NCBI RefSeq assembly: GCF_021605415.1
Contig: NZ_WKEQ01000007.1
Location: 62,001-126,000 of the forward strand
Direction: 5' to 3'
DNA length: 64,000 nt
DNA from: Pseudomonas syringae
GTDB lineage: Bacteria > Pseudomonadota > Gammaproteobacteria > Pseudomonadales > Pseudomonadaceae
Positions 55,503 to 62,904 of the stretch are shown here, one piece after another. Both the position numbers and the translations under genes were made by a program. The stretch's first letter is position 1; every line of letters starts with the position of its first letter. The notes under the pieces were generated by a model. The model was not told where the DNA came from and searched no databases. It was given only the letters and a program-made list of their open reading frames with translations.

Positions 55503-55949
55503 TTAAATGGCTTTGCGAAACTGAATGAAACCCGGGCGCTCGGCGATTCGCTCATAGAGCTGGATCGCGGTGGTATTGGTTTCGTGGGTCAGCCAATGCA
55601 CCTTGCAGCATCCGTCGGTCTTGGCGGTGGCGTAGACGTGCTCGATCAGCAACCGGCCGACGCCAGTGCCACGGGTTTCAGGCACCACCAACAGGTCTTG
55701 TAGATAGCAGGAGTTTTCGATGCTCCAGTTCGAGCGATGGTAGATGAAATGCACCATGCCGACGGCCTTGCCATCGGCCCATGCGAGTGCCGCGTGAGTC
55801 GGTTCGCTCGGGTCGAGGAAGCGTTGCCAGGTGCTTTGGCTAACGGCATCGGGCAATTCGGTGTTGTAGAAGCGCAGGTACGCCTGCCACAACGGCAACC
55901 ACGCTGCGTGGTCGTCGGCGCTGACCGGGCGGATGTCGATCTGATTCAT
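55503..55949 (-). CDS. GNAT N-acetyltransferase
   Basis: 148-residue acetyltransferase with the acetyl-CoA site VVPETRGTGVGRLLIEHVYA (R/Q-x-x-G-x-G/A) and the C-terminal HWLTHETNTTAIQLYERI. Substrate unknown. It lies 11 bases from both neighbours in a leftward operon. PaiB-like flavoprotein next to a GNAT recalls the B. subtilis paiA (polyamine acetyltransferase)-paiB pair, so a polyamine or related amine is possible. Confidence 0.88.
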   Translation of the reverse strand: MNQIDIRPVSADDHAAWLPLWQAYLRFYNTELPDAVSQSTWQRFLDPSEPTHAALAWADGKAVGMVHFIYHRSNWSIENSCYLQDLLVVPETRGTGVGRLLIEHVYATAKTDGCCKVHWLTHETNTTAIQLYERIAERPGFIQFRKAI

Positions 55950-55959
55950 GGTGATTTCC

Positions 55960-56583
55960 TTAACGCATCAAGTGGGCGAGGGTCTGGTCGTTGATGTCCG
56001 GGCTGGCGGCCAGGCCTTCGCGTACGCCGGCAATGTCGGCGGCGCTGCGGTTCTGGCTGAGCTTGCGCTTGCCTTCGATACGATCGATGGGAATGGCAAA
56101 GCCGACGATGGCCTTGAGCATGCCGTCGATGTAATCGGCGGGAGCGTCATCGACGCTCCACGGTTGCGCGCGGCCGGCTTCATGGCGGTCGGTGAGGGTG
56201 CTGACGATGTCGAGCAGGCGCCCGCCATCGCTGAACGTTTCGGCATGGCCATAAGCATGCACGGCGACGTAGTTCCAGGTCGGCACGACTTTGCCGTGCT
56301 CGGCTTTGCTCGGGTAGAAACCGGGGCTGACGTAGGCGTCCGGCCCGGTAAAAATCAGCAACGCTTCGGCGCCGTCACGCAGGTCTTTCCATTGTGGATT
56401 GGCCTTGGCCAGATGCCCGTACAGCGTGCCGTTTTCGCCTTGTTCGCAATGCAAAAGCACCGGGACGTGACTGGCCTGCAAACCCTGTTCGCCATGGGTG
56501 ACCAATACCGCAAGACGGCTGGCGAGGATCAGTTCATGCAGTTGAGACAAGTCATCGATGGCAAAGGCGCGGGGCGTGTACAT
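55960..56583 (-). CDS. FMN-binding PaiB-like protein
   Basis: 207-residue split-barrel flavin-binding protein of the PaiB family, often labelled negative transcriptional regulator although it lacks an HTH. Features: MYTPRAFAIDDLSQLHELI, FTGPDAYVSPGFYPSK, VPTWNYVAVHAYG, IEGKRKLSQNRSAADIAGV. The start has AAGGA upstream. It is divergent, 93 bases from a MocR-type regulator that is a good candidate to control it together with the two GNAT genes. Confidence 0.9.
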   Translation of the reverse strand: MYTPRAFAIDDLSQLHELILASRLAVLVTHGEQGLQASHVPVLLHCEQGENGTLYGHLAKANPQWKDLRDGAEALLIFTGPDAYVSPGFYPSKAEHGKVVPTWNYVAVHAYGHAETFSDGGRLLDIVSTLTDRHEAGRAQPWSVDDAPADYIDGMLKAIVGFAIPIDRIEGKRKLSQNRSAADIAGVREGLAASPDINDQTLAHLMR

Positions 56584-56676
56584 GGTGAAATTTTCCTTGG
56601 CGAATGCCCTGCATCGTAGGCAGGCTATTGGTCTGTTGTAAGAGCCATTGACGACCAATTTCATAGGTCCATTGCC

Positions 56677-58230
56677 ATGCCCGATCCGTCCTCACTGTCC
56701 TTGTCGTTCAATCCGGCCGGCATCGAACTTGACCGCCGCCAGGGTTTGAGCCGCCAGCTCTATCAGGCATTGCGCCTGCGCGTGCTGGACGGCCGGCTCG
56801 CAAGTGGCACTCGACTGCCGGCCAGTCGTGATCTGGCGGTGGCGCTGGCGATCTCTCGCAACAGCGTGGTGCGTGCCTACGATCAACTTTACGCCGAAGG
56901 CTTTATCGAAGGGCGGGTGGGCGATGGCACCTACGTTGCTCACTTGCCACAAACGAAGGTCGCGACGAAAAAACTATCCACAAATCTATCCACAGGCTTT
57001 TCAACAGGGTTACCCACAGCTTTATCCACAAAATCGTCAGTTTTACCTGTGATTTCATCCAGTAAAGTTATCCACAGCGATGCGCTGCAACGCCTGGAAA
57101 ACAACCATTTGCCCCGTCCACCAAGTGGGCCGCCACGAGCATTTCGCGTGGGCGTTCCGGCCTTCGATCTGTTCCCGTTCGACGTCTGGGCCAAGCTCAA
57201 CGCGGCTTTCTGGCGCAAACCGGACATGCAGCAGCTGTGTTACGGCGACCCGGCCGGGGATGCGCGTCTGCGCGGTTTGATCGCTGCTTATTTGCGCAGC
57301 TCCCGAGGCATGCAGTGCACGGCTGAGCAAATTGTGATCACCAGTGGCGCACAGCAAGGGATTAGCCTTTGTGCACAGTTGCTGGTGGAGCCGGGCGACG
57401 GCGTCGGCATTGAGAATCCGGGCTATCGCGCGGCCGGGCACGCCTTTGCCGTGGCGGGGGGGCAGTTGCGCGGGATTCCAGTGGACGAGGAGGGCATGGA
57501 TTGCTCAGCTCTCAGCGCCGCCGCCGATTGTCGGGTGGCGTATGTGACGCCCTCTCATCAATACCCGACCGGTGTGGTGATGAGCCTGGCGCGGCGTCTG
57601 GAATTGCTGGCCTGGGCCGAACGCACCGGTGGCTGGATCATCGAGGACGATTACGACGGCGAGTATCGCTACACCGGTGCCCCGTTGGCGCCACTGGCTG
57701 CGCTCGATCGGCAAGGACGGGTGTTGTATGTCGGCACGTTTGGCAAAGTCGCTTTCCCGGCGCTGCGTTTGGGTTATCTGGTGTTGCCGCCGGGGCTGGT
57801 CGAAGCGTTTTCCCGGCGTCGGGCGGTGGATGTCCGGCATTCCGAAGTCAGCACCCAAGCGGTGATGGCCGAGTTCATGGCGGCCGGGCATTTTCAGCGG
57901 CACATTCGGCGGATGCGTCGCGCGGCGTTGAGTCGGCGCAACGCGTTACTTCAGGGTTGGCCGACGGACATTGCTGGCATTGGCAGCTTGCCGGCGGTGT
58001 CCGCTGGCCTGCATTTAACGGTTGCAGTTGAAACCGTGGAGCGGGAGCGTGAACTGATCGAAAAAGCGCAAAGCGTTGACGTGGAAATCAACGGTTTGAG
58101 CCATTATTGGCTGGCGGACTCCCTGACACCGCCAGATCAGCGGGCCGGACTGGTGCTGGGTTTCGCCGCTGTGCCGGAATCGGCAATCAAATCGGCACTG
58201 GCGCGCCTGCGTCAGGTTTGGCGGCCCTGA
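56677..58230 (+). CDS. MocR/PdxR-type transcriptional regulator (GntR HTH plus aminotransferase domain)
   Basis: 517-residue regulator: N-terminal GntR winged helix (GLSRQLYQALRLRVLDGRLASGTRLPASRDLAVAL), a long linker (about residues 88-140), and a class I aminotransferase-like PLP domain (YGDPAGDARLRGLIAAYL, VTPSHQYPTGVVMS, IIEDDYDGEYRY, and the PLP lysine in YVGTFGKVAFPALRLGYL). The linker holds a tetrapeptide repeat (LSTN-LSTG-FSTG-LPTA-LSTK) written with codons that are rare in this genome (CTA, TTA, TCA, ACA) and forming DnaA-box-like nonamers. Divergent from the PaiB-like gene. Effector probably PLP or a PLP adduct. Confidence 0.92.
   Translation: MPDPSSLSLSFNPAGIELDRRQGLSRQLYQALRLRVLDGRLASGTRLPASRDLAVALAISRNSVVRAYDQLYAEGFIEGRVGDGTYVAHLPQTKVATKKLSTNLSTGFSTGLPTALSTKSSVLPVISSSKVIHSDALQRLENNHLPRPPSGPPRAFRVGVPAFDLFPFDVWAKLNAAFWRKPDMQQLCYGDPAGDARLRGLIAAYLRSSRGMQCTAEQIVITSGAQQGISLCAQLLVEPGDGVGIENPGYRAAGHAFAVAGGQLRGIPVDEEGMDCSALSAAADCRVAYVTPSHQYPTGVVMSLARRLELLAWAERTGGWIIEDDYDGEYRYTGAPLAPLAALDRQGRVLYVGTFGKVAFPALRLGYLVLPPGLVEAFSRRRAVDVRHSEVSTQAVMAEFMAAGHFQRHIRRMRRAALSRRNALLQGWPTDIAGIGSLPAVSAGLHLTVAVETVERERELIEKAQSVDVEINGLSHYWLADSLTPPDQRAGLVLGFAAVPESAIKSALARLRQVWRP
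56974..57076 (+). repeat. Cluster of DnaA-box-like nonamers inside the MocR linker
   Basis: Nonamers start at 56974 (CTATCCACA), 56986 (CTATCCACA), 56998 (TTTTCAACA), 57010 (TTACCCACA) and 57022 (TTATCCACA), exactly 12 bases apart; another perfect TTATCCACA lies at 57068-57076. Two are exact DnaA boxes, three differ at one position and one at two. The first five are in the same reading frame; the last is in another frame. Confidence 0.85.
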
Positions 58231-58255
58231 GCCACGCACATATCGCGGGCAAAAA

Positions 58256-58277
58256 AAGACCCGCGTGTGCGGGTCTT
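58256..58277. terminator. Bidirectional terminator between MocR and polyamine genes
   Basis: Perfect 9-base stem (AAGACCCGC / GCGGGTCTT) with a GTGT loop between convergent stops. Read leftward it is followed by a run of T, so it ends the 58294 transcript, and it probably also ends the mocR transcript. Confidence 0.9.
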
Positions 58278-58293
58278 CTGAGGCTCGATCAAA

Positions 58294-59394
58294 TCAGGTG
58301 CCGGACTTGATCTTCGTCCACGCCCGGGTCCGCGCACGTTCTGCATCACGCGGCAACGGTTGCAGGGTGTAGAGCGTGCCCATCGCGGCGTCGGTCGGGT
58401 ACAGGTTCGGGTTGTTGCGAATCGCCGGATCGACCCGTTCGGTGGCGTCCTTGTTCGGGTTCGGATAACCGACAAAGTCGCTGACCGGCGCGATCACTTG
58501 GGGTTGCAGCAAGTAGTTGATGAAGGTGTAGGCGTCCTCGGTGTTCTTTGCACCTTTCGGGATGGCGAGCATGTCGAACCAGATCGGCGCACCTTCCTTC
58601 GGCAAGCGCATGTCCACGACCACGCCGTTCTTGGCTTCCTTGGCGCGATTGGCCGCTTGCGAGAAGCTGCCGGAATAACCGACCGCTACGCAAATGTCGC
58701 CGTTGGCAATGTCGGCCATGTATTTGGACGAGTGGAAGTACGTCACATAAGGGCGGATTTTCATCAGCAGCGCTTCAGCCTTGGCGTAATCCGCCGGGTT
58801 CTTGCTGTTCGGATCGAGGCCGAGGTGTTGCAGGGCCAGCGGCAGAATCTCCGACGGCGAGTCGAGAAGCGCGACTCCGCACTGCTTGAGCTTGCTGAGG
58901 TTTTCTTCCTTGAAGATCAGATCCCAGCTGTCTACCGGCGCGTTGTCACCTAGCGCAGCCTTGATCTTGGCCGGGTTGAAGCCGATCAGGATGGTGCCGT
59001 ACATGTAAGGCACGGCGAACTTGTTGCCCGGGTCGTTGGCTTCGATCAGCTTCATCAGTTTCGGGTCGAGGTGATTCCAGTTCGGCAACTTGCTGCGATC
59101 CAGCGGCTGGAACACGCCAGCCTCGATCTGCTTGGCGAGGAACACGTTGGACGGCACCACCACGTCATAGCCGGAGTTGCCGGTCAGCAGCTTGGCTTCC
59201 AGGGCTTCGTTGGTGTCGAAGATGTCGTAGACCAGTTTGGTCTGGGTGTTCTGGGATTTGAAATCTTCCAGCGCCTTGGGCGTGATGTAGTCGAACCAGT
59301 TGTAGACGCGCAACGTGCGTTCTTCTGCGTGTGCGGCAGTGCTGAGCCACGCCGCACACAGCGCGGGTGCGATCAGGTGCTTGAGTCTGTTCAT
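58294..59394 (-). CDS. Polyamine ABC transporter substrate-binding protein (PotF/SpuD-like)
   Basis: 366-residue periplasmic binding protein. Signal peptide MNRLKHLIAPALCAAWLSTAAHA, then RTLRVYNWFDYITPKALEDFK, VVVPSNVFLAKQIEAGVFQPLDRS, and SGSFSQAANRAKEA, close to the putrescine/spermidine proteins SpuD/SpuE/PotF. The ATG overlaps the stop of the acetylpolyamine amidohydrolase gene (ATGA). No permease or ATPase gene follows before the terminator, so it must share a membrane complex encoded elsewhere. Confidence 0.9.
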   Translation of the reverse strand: MNRLKHLIAPALCAAWLSTAAHAEERTLRVYNWFDYITPKALEDFKSQNTQTKLVYDIFDTNEALEAKLLTGNSGYDVVVPSNVFLAKQIEAGVFQPLDRSKLPNWNHLDPKLMKLIEANDPGNKFAVPYMYGTILIGFNPAKIKAALGDNAPVDSWDLIFKEENLSKLKQCGVALLDSPSEILPLALQHLGLDPNSKNPADYAKAEALLMKIRPYVTYFHSSKYMADIANGDICVAVGYSGSFSQAANRAKEAKNGVVVDMRLPKEGAPIWFDMLAIPKGAKNTEDAYTFINYLLQPQVIAPVSDFVGYPNPNKDATERVDPAIRNNPNLYPTDAAMGTLYTLQPLPRDAERARTRAWTKIKSGT

Positions 59395-60416
59395 TGTTCG
59401 AAACCTTCCAGCACGTTTACCGCGTTGATGCCGATTTCTTCCACCGCGTAGCCACCTTCCATGACGAACAGCGTCGGTTTTCCAAGCGCGGCGATACGCT
59501 TGCCCATTGCCAGATAATCCGGGCTGTCGAGCTTGAATTGCGAGATCGGATCGTCCTTGAACGTGTCGACGCCGAGGGACACGACAATGATGTCGGCGCC
59601 GTAGCGGTCGATCTCGTTGCAGGCCTGATCCAGCGCGGCACTCCAGGTGTCCCACCCGGAACCGGCCGGCAGTGGGTAGTTGAAGTTGAAGCCTTCACCG
59701 GCGCCTTCGCCCAGCTCATCTTCGTAGCCGAGGAAAAACGGAAACTCCGCTTCCGGGTGGCCGTGGATCGAGGTGAACAGCACGTCGCTGCGCTCATAGA
59801 AAATCGATTGGGTGCCGTTGCCGTGGTGGTAATCGACGTCGAGGATCGCCACTTTCTTATGGCCCTGATCGAGGAATGCCTGTGCGGCAATCGCGGCGTT
59901 GTTGAGGTAGCAATAACCGCCCATCAAATCGCCGGCGGCGTGGTGCCCCGGTGGACGGCACAGCGCGAAGGCGCTGCGCGCTCCGCGCTGAATTTCGGCC
60001 TGGGCGGTGAGGGCAACTTGCGCTGCGCTGTATGCCGCTTGCCAGGTGCCGGCGGTAATCGGGGCGCCGCCGTCGAAGCTGTAATAACCGAGTTGGCCGT
60101 GCAGGCTGGTGGGTTTGATCTGGCGCAAAGTGCGGGCAGGCCAAGTGTAGGGCAGCAAGTCGCCGTCGGTATTGAGCTCGGCCCAGCGTGCCCAGGCTCC
60201 TTTGAAGAAATCGAGATAGTCGCGGCTGTGGATGCGGGCAATCGGTTCGAGGCCAAAATCTGTCGGCGCTTCGACGGCGCCAAGGTTCTGGTTTTTGACC
60301 CGCTGCAACACATGGTCGGCGCGCGAGGGCATTTCAAAGCAAGGCTTGAGTTGCCCGTCGATCAATTCGCAGCGGCCGTGATGCAGGTGGTGGTCATCCG
60401 AGTAGATGGTCAGCAT
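59391..60416 (-). CDS. Acetylpolyamine amidohydrolase (histone deacetylase superfamily)
   Basis: 341-residue zinc enzyme that removes the acetyl group from acetylated polyamines such as acetylputrescine. It has the loop CRPPGHHA with catalytic histidines, zinc ligands in DVDYHHGNGTQSI (D-x-H) and GVDTFKDDP (D), and MEGGYAVEEIG. The start MLTIYSDDHH has GGAG 8 bases upstream. Co-translated with a polyamine-binding protein; P. aeruginosa has AphA/AphB of this type. It feeds scavenged acetylpolyamines into polyamine catabolism. Confidence 0.93.
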   Translation of the reverse strand: MLTIYSDDHHLHHGRCELIDGQLKPCFEMPSRADHVLQRVKNQNLGAVEAPTDFGLEPIARIHSRDYLDFFKGAWARWAELNTDGDLLPYTWPARTLRQIKPTSLHGQLGYYSFDGGAPITAGTWQAAYSAAQVALTAQAEIQRGARSAFALCRPPGHHAAGDLMGGYCYLNNAAIAAQAFLDQGHKKVAILDVDYHHGNGTQSIFYERSDVLFTSIHGHPEAEFPFFLGYEDELGEGAGEGFNFNYPLPAGSGWDTWSAALDQACNEIDRYGADIIVVSLGVDTFKDDPISQFKLDSPDYLAMGKRIAALGKPTLFVMEGGYAVEEIGINAVNVLEGFEQ

Positions 60417-60567
60417 GTTGTTGTTCTCCGCAGGGCTGATTCGGTTGCCTCCAGTGTTGCGCCGGATGCGATTTGGGAGAACGACGGGAGCGGCCAAAAG
60501 GGGATCAATGTGGCCAAAAAGTTTGACCGCAATTCGCCCCTTCATGGCGCGACCCACATCAGTCGCT

Positions 60568-60655
60568 GTAGGAGCCTGGCTTGCCAGCGATGGCGGCGGC
60601 GCCGTCAGCATCGTCGTCGGCAGAACTGATGCCATCGCGAGCAGGCTCGCTCCGA
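60568..60655. repeat. REP pair between aph and the AraC gene
   Basis: Two REP-type segments in opposite orientation (TGTAGGAGCCTGGCTTGCCA at 60568 and GCGAGCAGGCTCGCTCC at 60637-60653), sharing the GGAGC...AGC pattern, with an imperfect central hairpin. The second is the same sequence as in the 33248 and 62785 elements. Confidence 0.75.
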
Positions 60656-60665
60656 CATCGGGTGA

Positions 60666-61661
60666 TCAATGGGGTCTGAATTGACTCGGCGCCACCCCAC
60701 TCCAGCGCACGAACGCATGGCGGAAACTTGCGGTTTCGCTGAAGCCCAGGGTTTCGGCGATGCGATAGATCGGCAATTGATCTTCGCAGAGCATTTGCTT
60801 GGCGCGTTCGAAGCGTAGTTCGTCGAGCAGTTCCTGATAGCTGCTGCCCATTTCCTTCAAGTGCCGACGCAAAGTGCGTGGCGAGCACTTCATCTGTTGC
60901 GCCAGCCCGTCCAGCCCCGGCGCCGCGTTGAGCTGTGCGCTGAGCAATTGGCGGATCCGTCCCAGCCAGGCTTGGCGTCCGGTGAACTCAGTGTTCTGTT
61001 TTCGGCAGCGTTCGGCCATGGCTTGGTGGGTGATGGCGTCCGCCAGCGGCAGCGGTTGATCGAGCCAGCGGCGATCGAAGGCGAACGCGTTGTCCTTGGC
61101 GTCGAAATGCAGCGGGCAATCGAAATGCTCGGTATAGCTTTCGCGGTAATCCGGCGCGGTGTGTTCGAACCGTGCAGCCAACAGCGGCAATGGGTGACCG
61201 AGGAGGTCATTGCAGATCACATTCAGCGACACCAGACAGAATTCTGCGTTGAACGCCGCCATCGCCGGGCTTTCACGATAATCGGCGGCGACGAACCAGA
61301 CACGCTCGCCGTCGTCTTCCAGGCTCAGTTCGAAAAGTGTTCCCAGTAGCGCCGGATAACGGATCGCCAGGCGCAAAGCGTCACCGAAGGTGGCACAGGT
61401 GAGGAGCGCGTAACCGAGAATGCCGTAGCAGGAAACGTGCATCCGCCGGCCGAGTTCCAGACCAATGTCATGCTTGAGCGCGACCGCGTTGGCGCAGACC
61501 TGCATCTCTTGGTTTGTCGTGATGCGCGTGTCGGCACGGCTGAGATCCGCCGCGCTGATGCCACTGCCGGCCAACAATGCGTCGCTCGGCAAGCCTTCGG
61601 CCTTGAAGGTGTTTAGCACCAGAGAAACGGCGTTGAGCGTGGTGAGGTGGGAGTGGAGCAT
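60666..61661 (-). CDS. AraC-family transcriptional regulator (OruR-like)
   Basis: 331-residue regulator: N-terminal arabinose-binding-type domain (GLELGRRMHVSCYGILGYALLTCATFGDALRLA) and C-terminal double HTH (GLDGLAQQMKCSPRTLRRHLKEMGSSYQELLDEL; YRIAETLGFSETASFRHAFVRWSGVAPSQFR). It belongs to the group with OruR (ornithine utilisation). It lies between the polyamine genes and the asparaginase gene, either of which could be its target. Confidence 0.9.
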   Translation of the reverse strand: MLHSHLTTLNAVSLVLNTFKAEGLPSDALLAGSGISAADLSRADTRITTNQEMQVCANAVALKHDIGLELGRRMHVSCYGILGYALLTCATFGDALRLAIRYPALLGTLFELSLEDDGERVWFVAADYRESPAMAAFNAEFCLVSLNVICNDLLGHPLPLLAARFEHTAPDYRESYTEHFDCPLHFDAKDNAFAFDRRWLDQPLPLADAITHQAMAERCRKQNTEFTGRQAWLGRIRQLLSAQLNAAPGLDGLAQQMKCSPRTLRRHLKEMGSSYQELLDELRFERAKQMLCEDQLPIYRIAETLGFSETASFRHAFVRWSGVAPSQFRPH

Positions 61662-61754
61662 CGGGTCTTCCAGCCTTGGGATGCTGGAAAGGGCAGCAAG
61701 TTACATGCCCACCACAACCCCCCTGCAGGAGCTGCGGCAGGGGGGCGGGGAATG

Positions 61755-62759
61755 TCAGATGAGTTCGCCGCAGAGGTCGAGTTCGATCAGTCGGCGGACT
61801 TCTTCCGTGGCGAGCCCTGCGCCGAGCAGTGCATGCAACTTGCCAAACACCGCCTCGCGGGTCATGCCGCCGCCGGACAGCACGCCCACACCGCGCAAAC
61901 GGCTGCCGGCTTCGTAAACGTCGAGTTCAACGCCACCTTCATGGCACTGCGTCACCGCAACCACCACAACTCCGCTGTCCCGCGCACGTGCGAGGCTGGC
62001 GAGGAAGCCTGGGTCGTCGCTCGGCCCGGTGCCGCTGCCGTAGCATTCCAGCACCAGACCCTGAATGCCGCTGTCGATCAGACCATCGAGCGCTTGCGCA
62101 CCGATACCGGGAAACAGCGGCAGCACCGCGACGTTCGCCACTTGCTTGGGCTGGTTGTACGTCAGCGCAACCGGCAGAGAAGACGTCTTCACGCCGCCGC
62201 CCTGACGCTCAAGACGTTTGAACGGATGACGACCGAAGCTGCGCACTTTGGCGCAACGGGTTGGCGCCAGCAGTTCGCCGTGAAAATACAGATGCACACC
62301 CGGCGCCAAGCCCTGGCCCAGAGCGACCAGCGCGCAGCCAAGGTTTTCCCAGGCGTCGCTGTCGGTGACACCAGCCGGCAGCATCGAGCCGGTGAAACAC
62401 ACCCGTGCGTGCAGACCGAGCAACTGGAAACTCATGGCGGCAGCGCTGTAGGCCAAAGTGTCGGTGCCATGCAGGATCAGCACGCTGTCGCAACCTTGTA
62501 CATCCACAGCATCGACCACCGCTTCACGCAGCTGCTGCCAGTAGTCCGGGGTCATGTTGGCGCTGTCGATCAGCGGCGACATTTCGCGAAAACGCCACTG
62601 CGGCACGACGAGTTCGGGCTGGCTGTGCAGGTAATCACGCATCCGCGCTTCGAAACCGGAGGCCGGAGCCAGACCGTTGGCGCTGGCCTGCATGCCGATG
62701 GTGCCACCGGTGTAGAGCACCATAACGTGCTGGGCGGCGGGGTAGGTCGAAGGGTTCAT
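61755..62759 (-). CDS. ansA: L-asparaginase, cytoplasmic type I
   Basis: 334-residue enzyme that hydrolyses asparagine to aspartate and ammonia. First catalytic threonine in LYTGGTIGM near residue 18, second in LHGTDTLAYSA near residue 95; no signal peptide, so it belongs to the cytoplasmic class. The start MNPSTYPAAQ has GGAG 7 bases upstream; the longer open frame is not family-like. Downstream of an alanine/sodium symporter gene, from which it is separated by a REPIN. Confidence 0.92.
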   Translation of the reverse strand: MNPSTYPAAQHVMVLYTGGTIGMQASANGLAPASGFEARMRDYLHSQPELVVPQWRFREMSPLIDSANMTPDYWQQLREAVVDAVDVQGCDSVLILHGTDTLAYSAAAMSFQLLGLHARVCFTGSMLPAGVTDSDAWENLGCALVALGQGLAPGVHLYFHGELLAPTRCAKVRSFGRHPFKRLERQGGGVKTSSLPVALTYNQPKQVANVAVLPLFPGIGAQALDGLIDSGIQGLVLECYGSGTGPSDDPGFLASLARARDSGVVVVAVTQCHEGGVELDVYEAGSRLRGVGVLSGGGMTREAVFGKLHALLGAGLATEEVRRLIELDLCGELI

Positions 62760-62784
62760 AGCATTCTCCGAAAAGGATGAGTTC

Positions 62785-62875
62785 CTGTAGGAGCGAGCCT
62801 GCTCGCGAAAGGGCGTCACATTCAACGTCAATGTTGAATGATCCACCGCTACCGCGAGCAGGCTCGCTCCTACAG
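62785..62875. repeat. REPIN between the symporter and asparaginase genes
   Basis: 23-base inverted arms (62785-62807 and 62853-62875, CTGTAGGAGCGAGCCTGCTCGCG and its complement, given here by coordinates) with a smaller inner hairpin CATTCAAC / GTTGAATG. Same REP family as at 33248. Confidence 0.9.
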
Positions 62876-62904
62876 TTTTCCGCACTTTACCTGACGGAAG
62901 CCGA

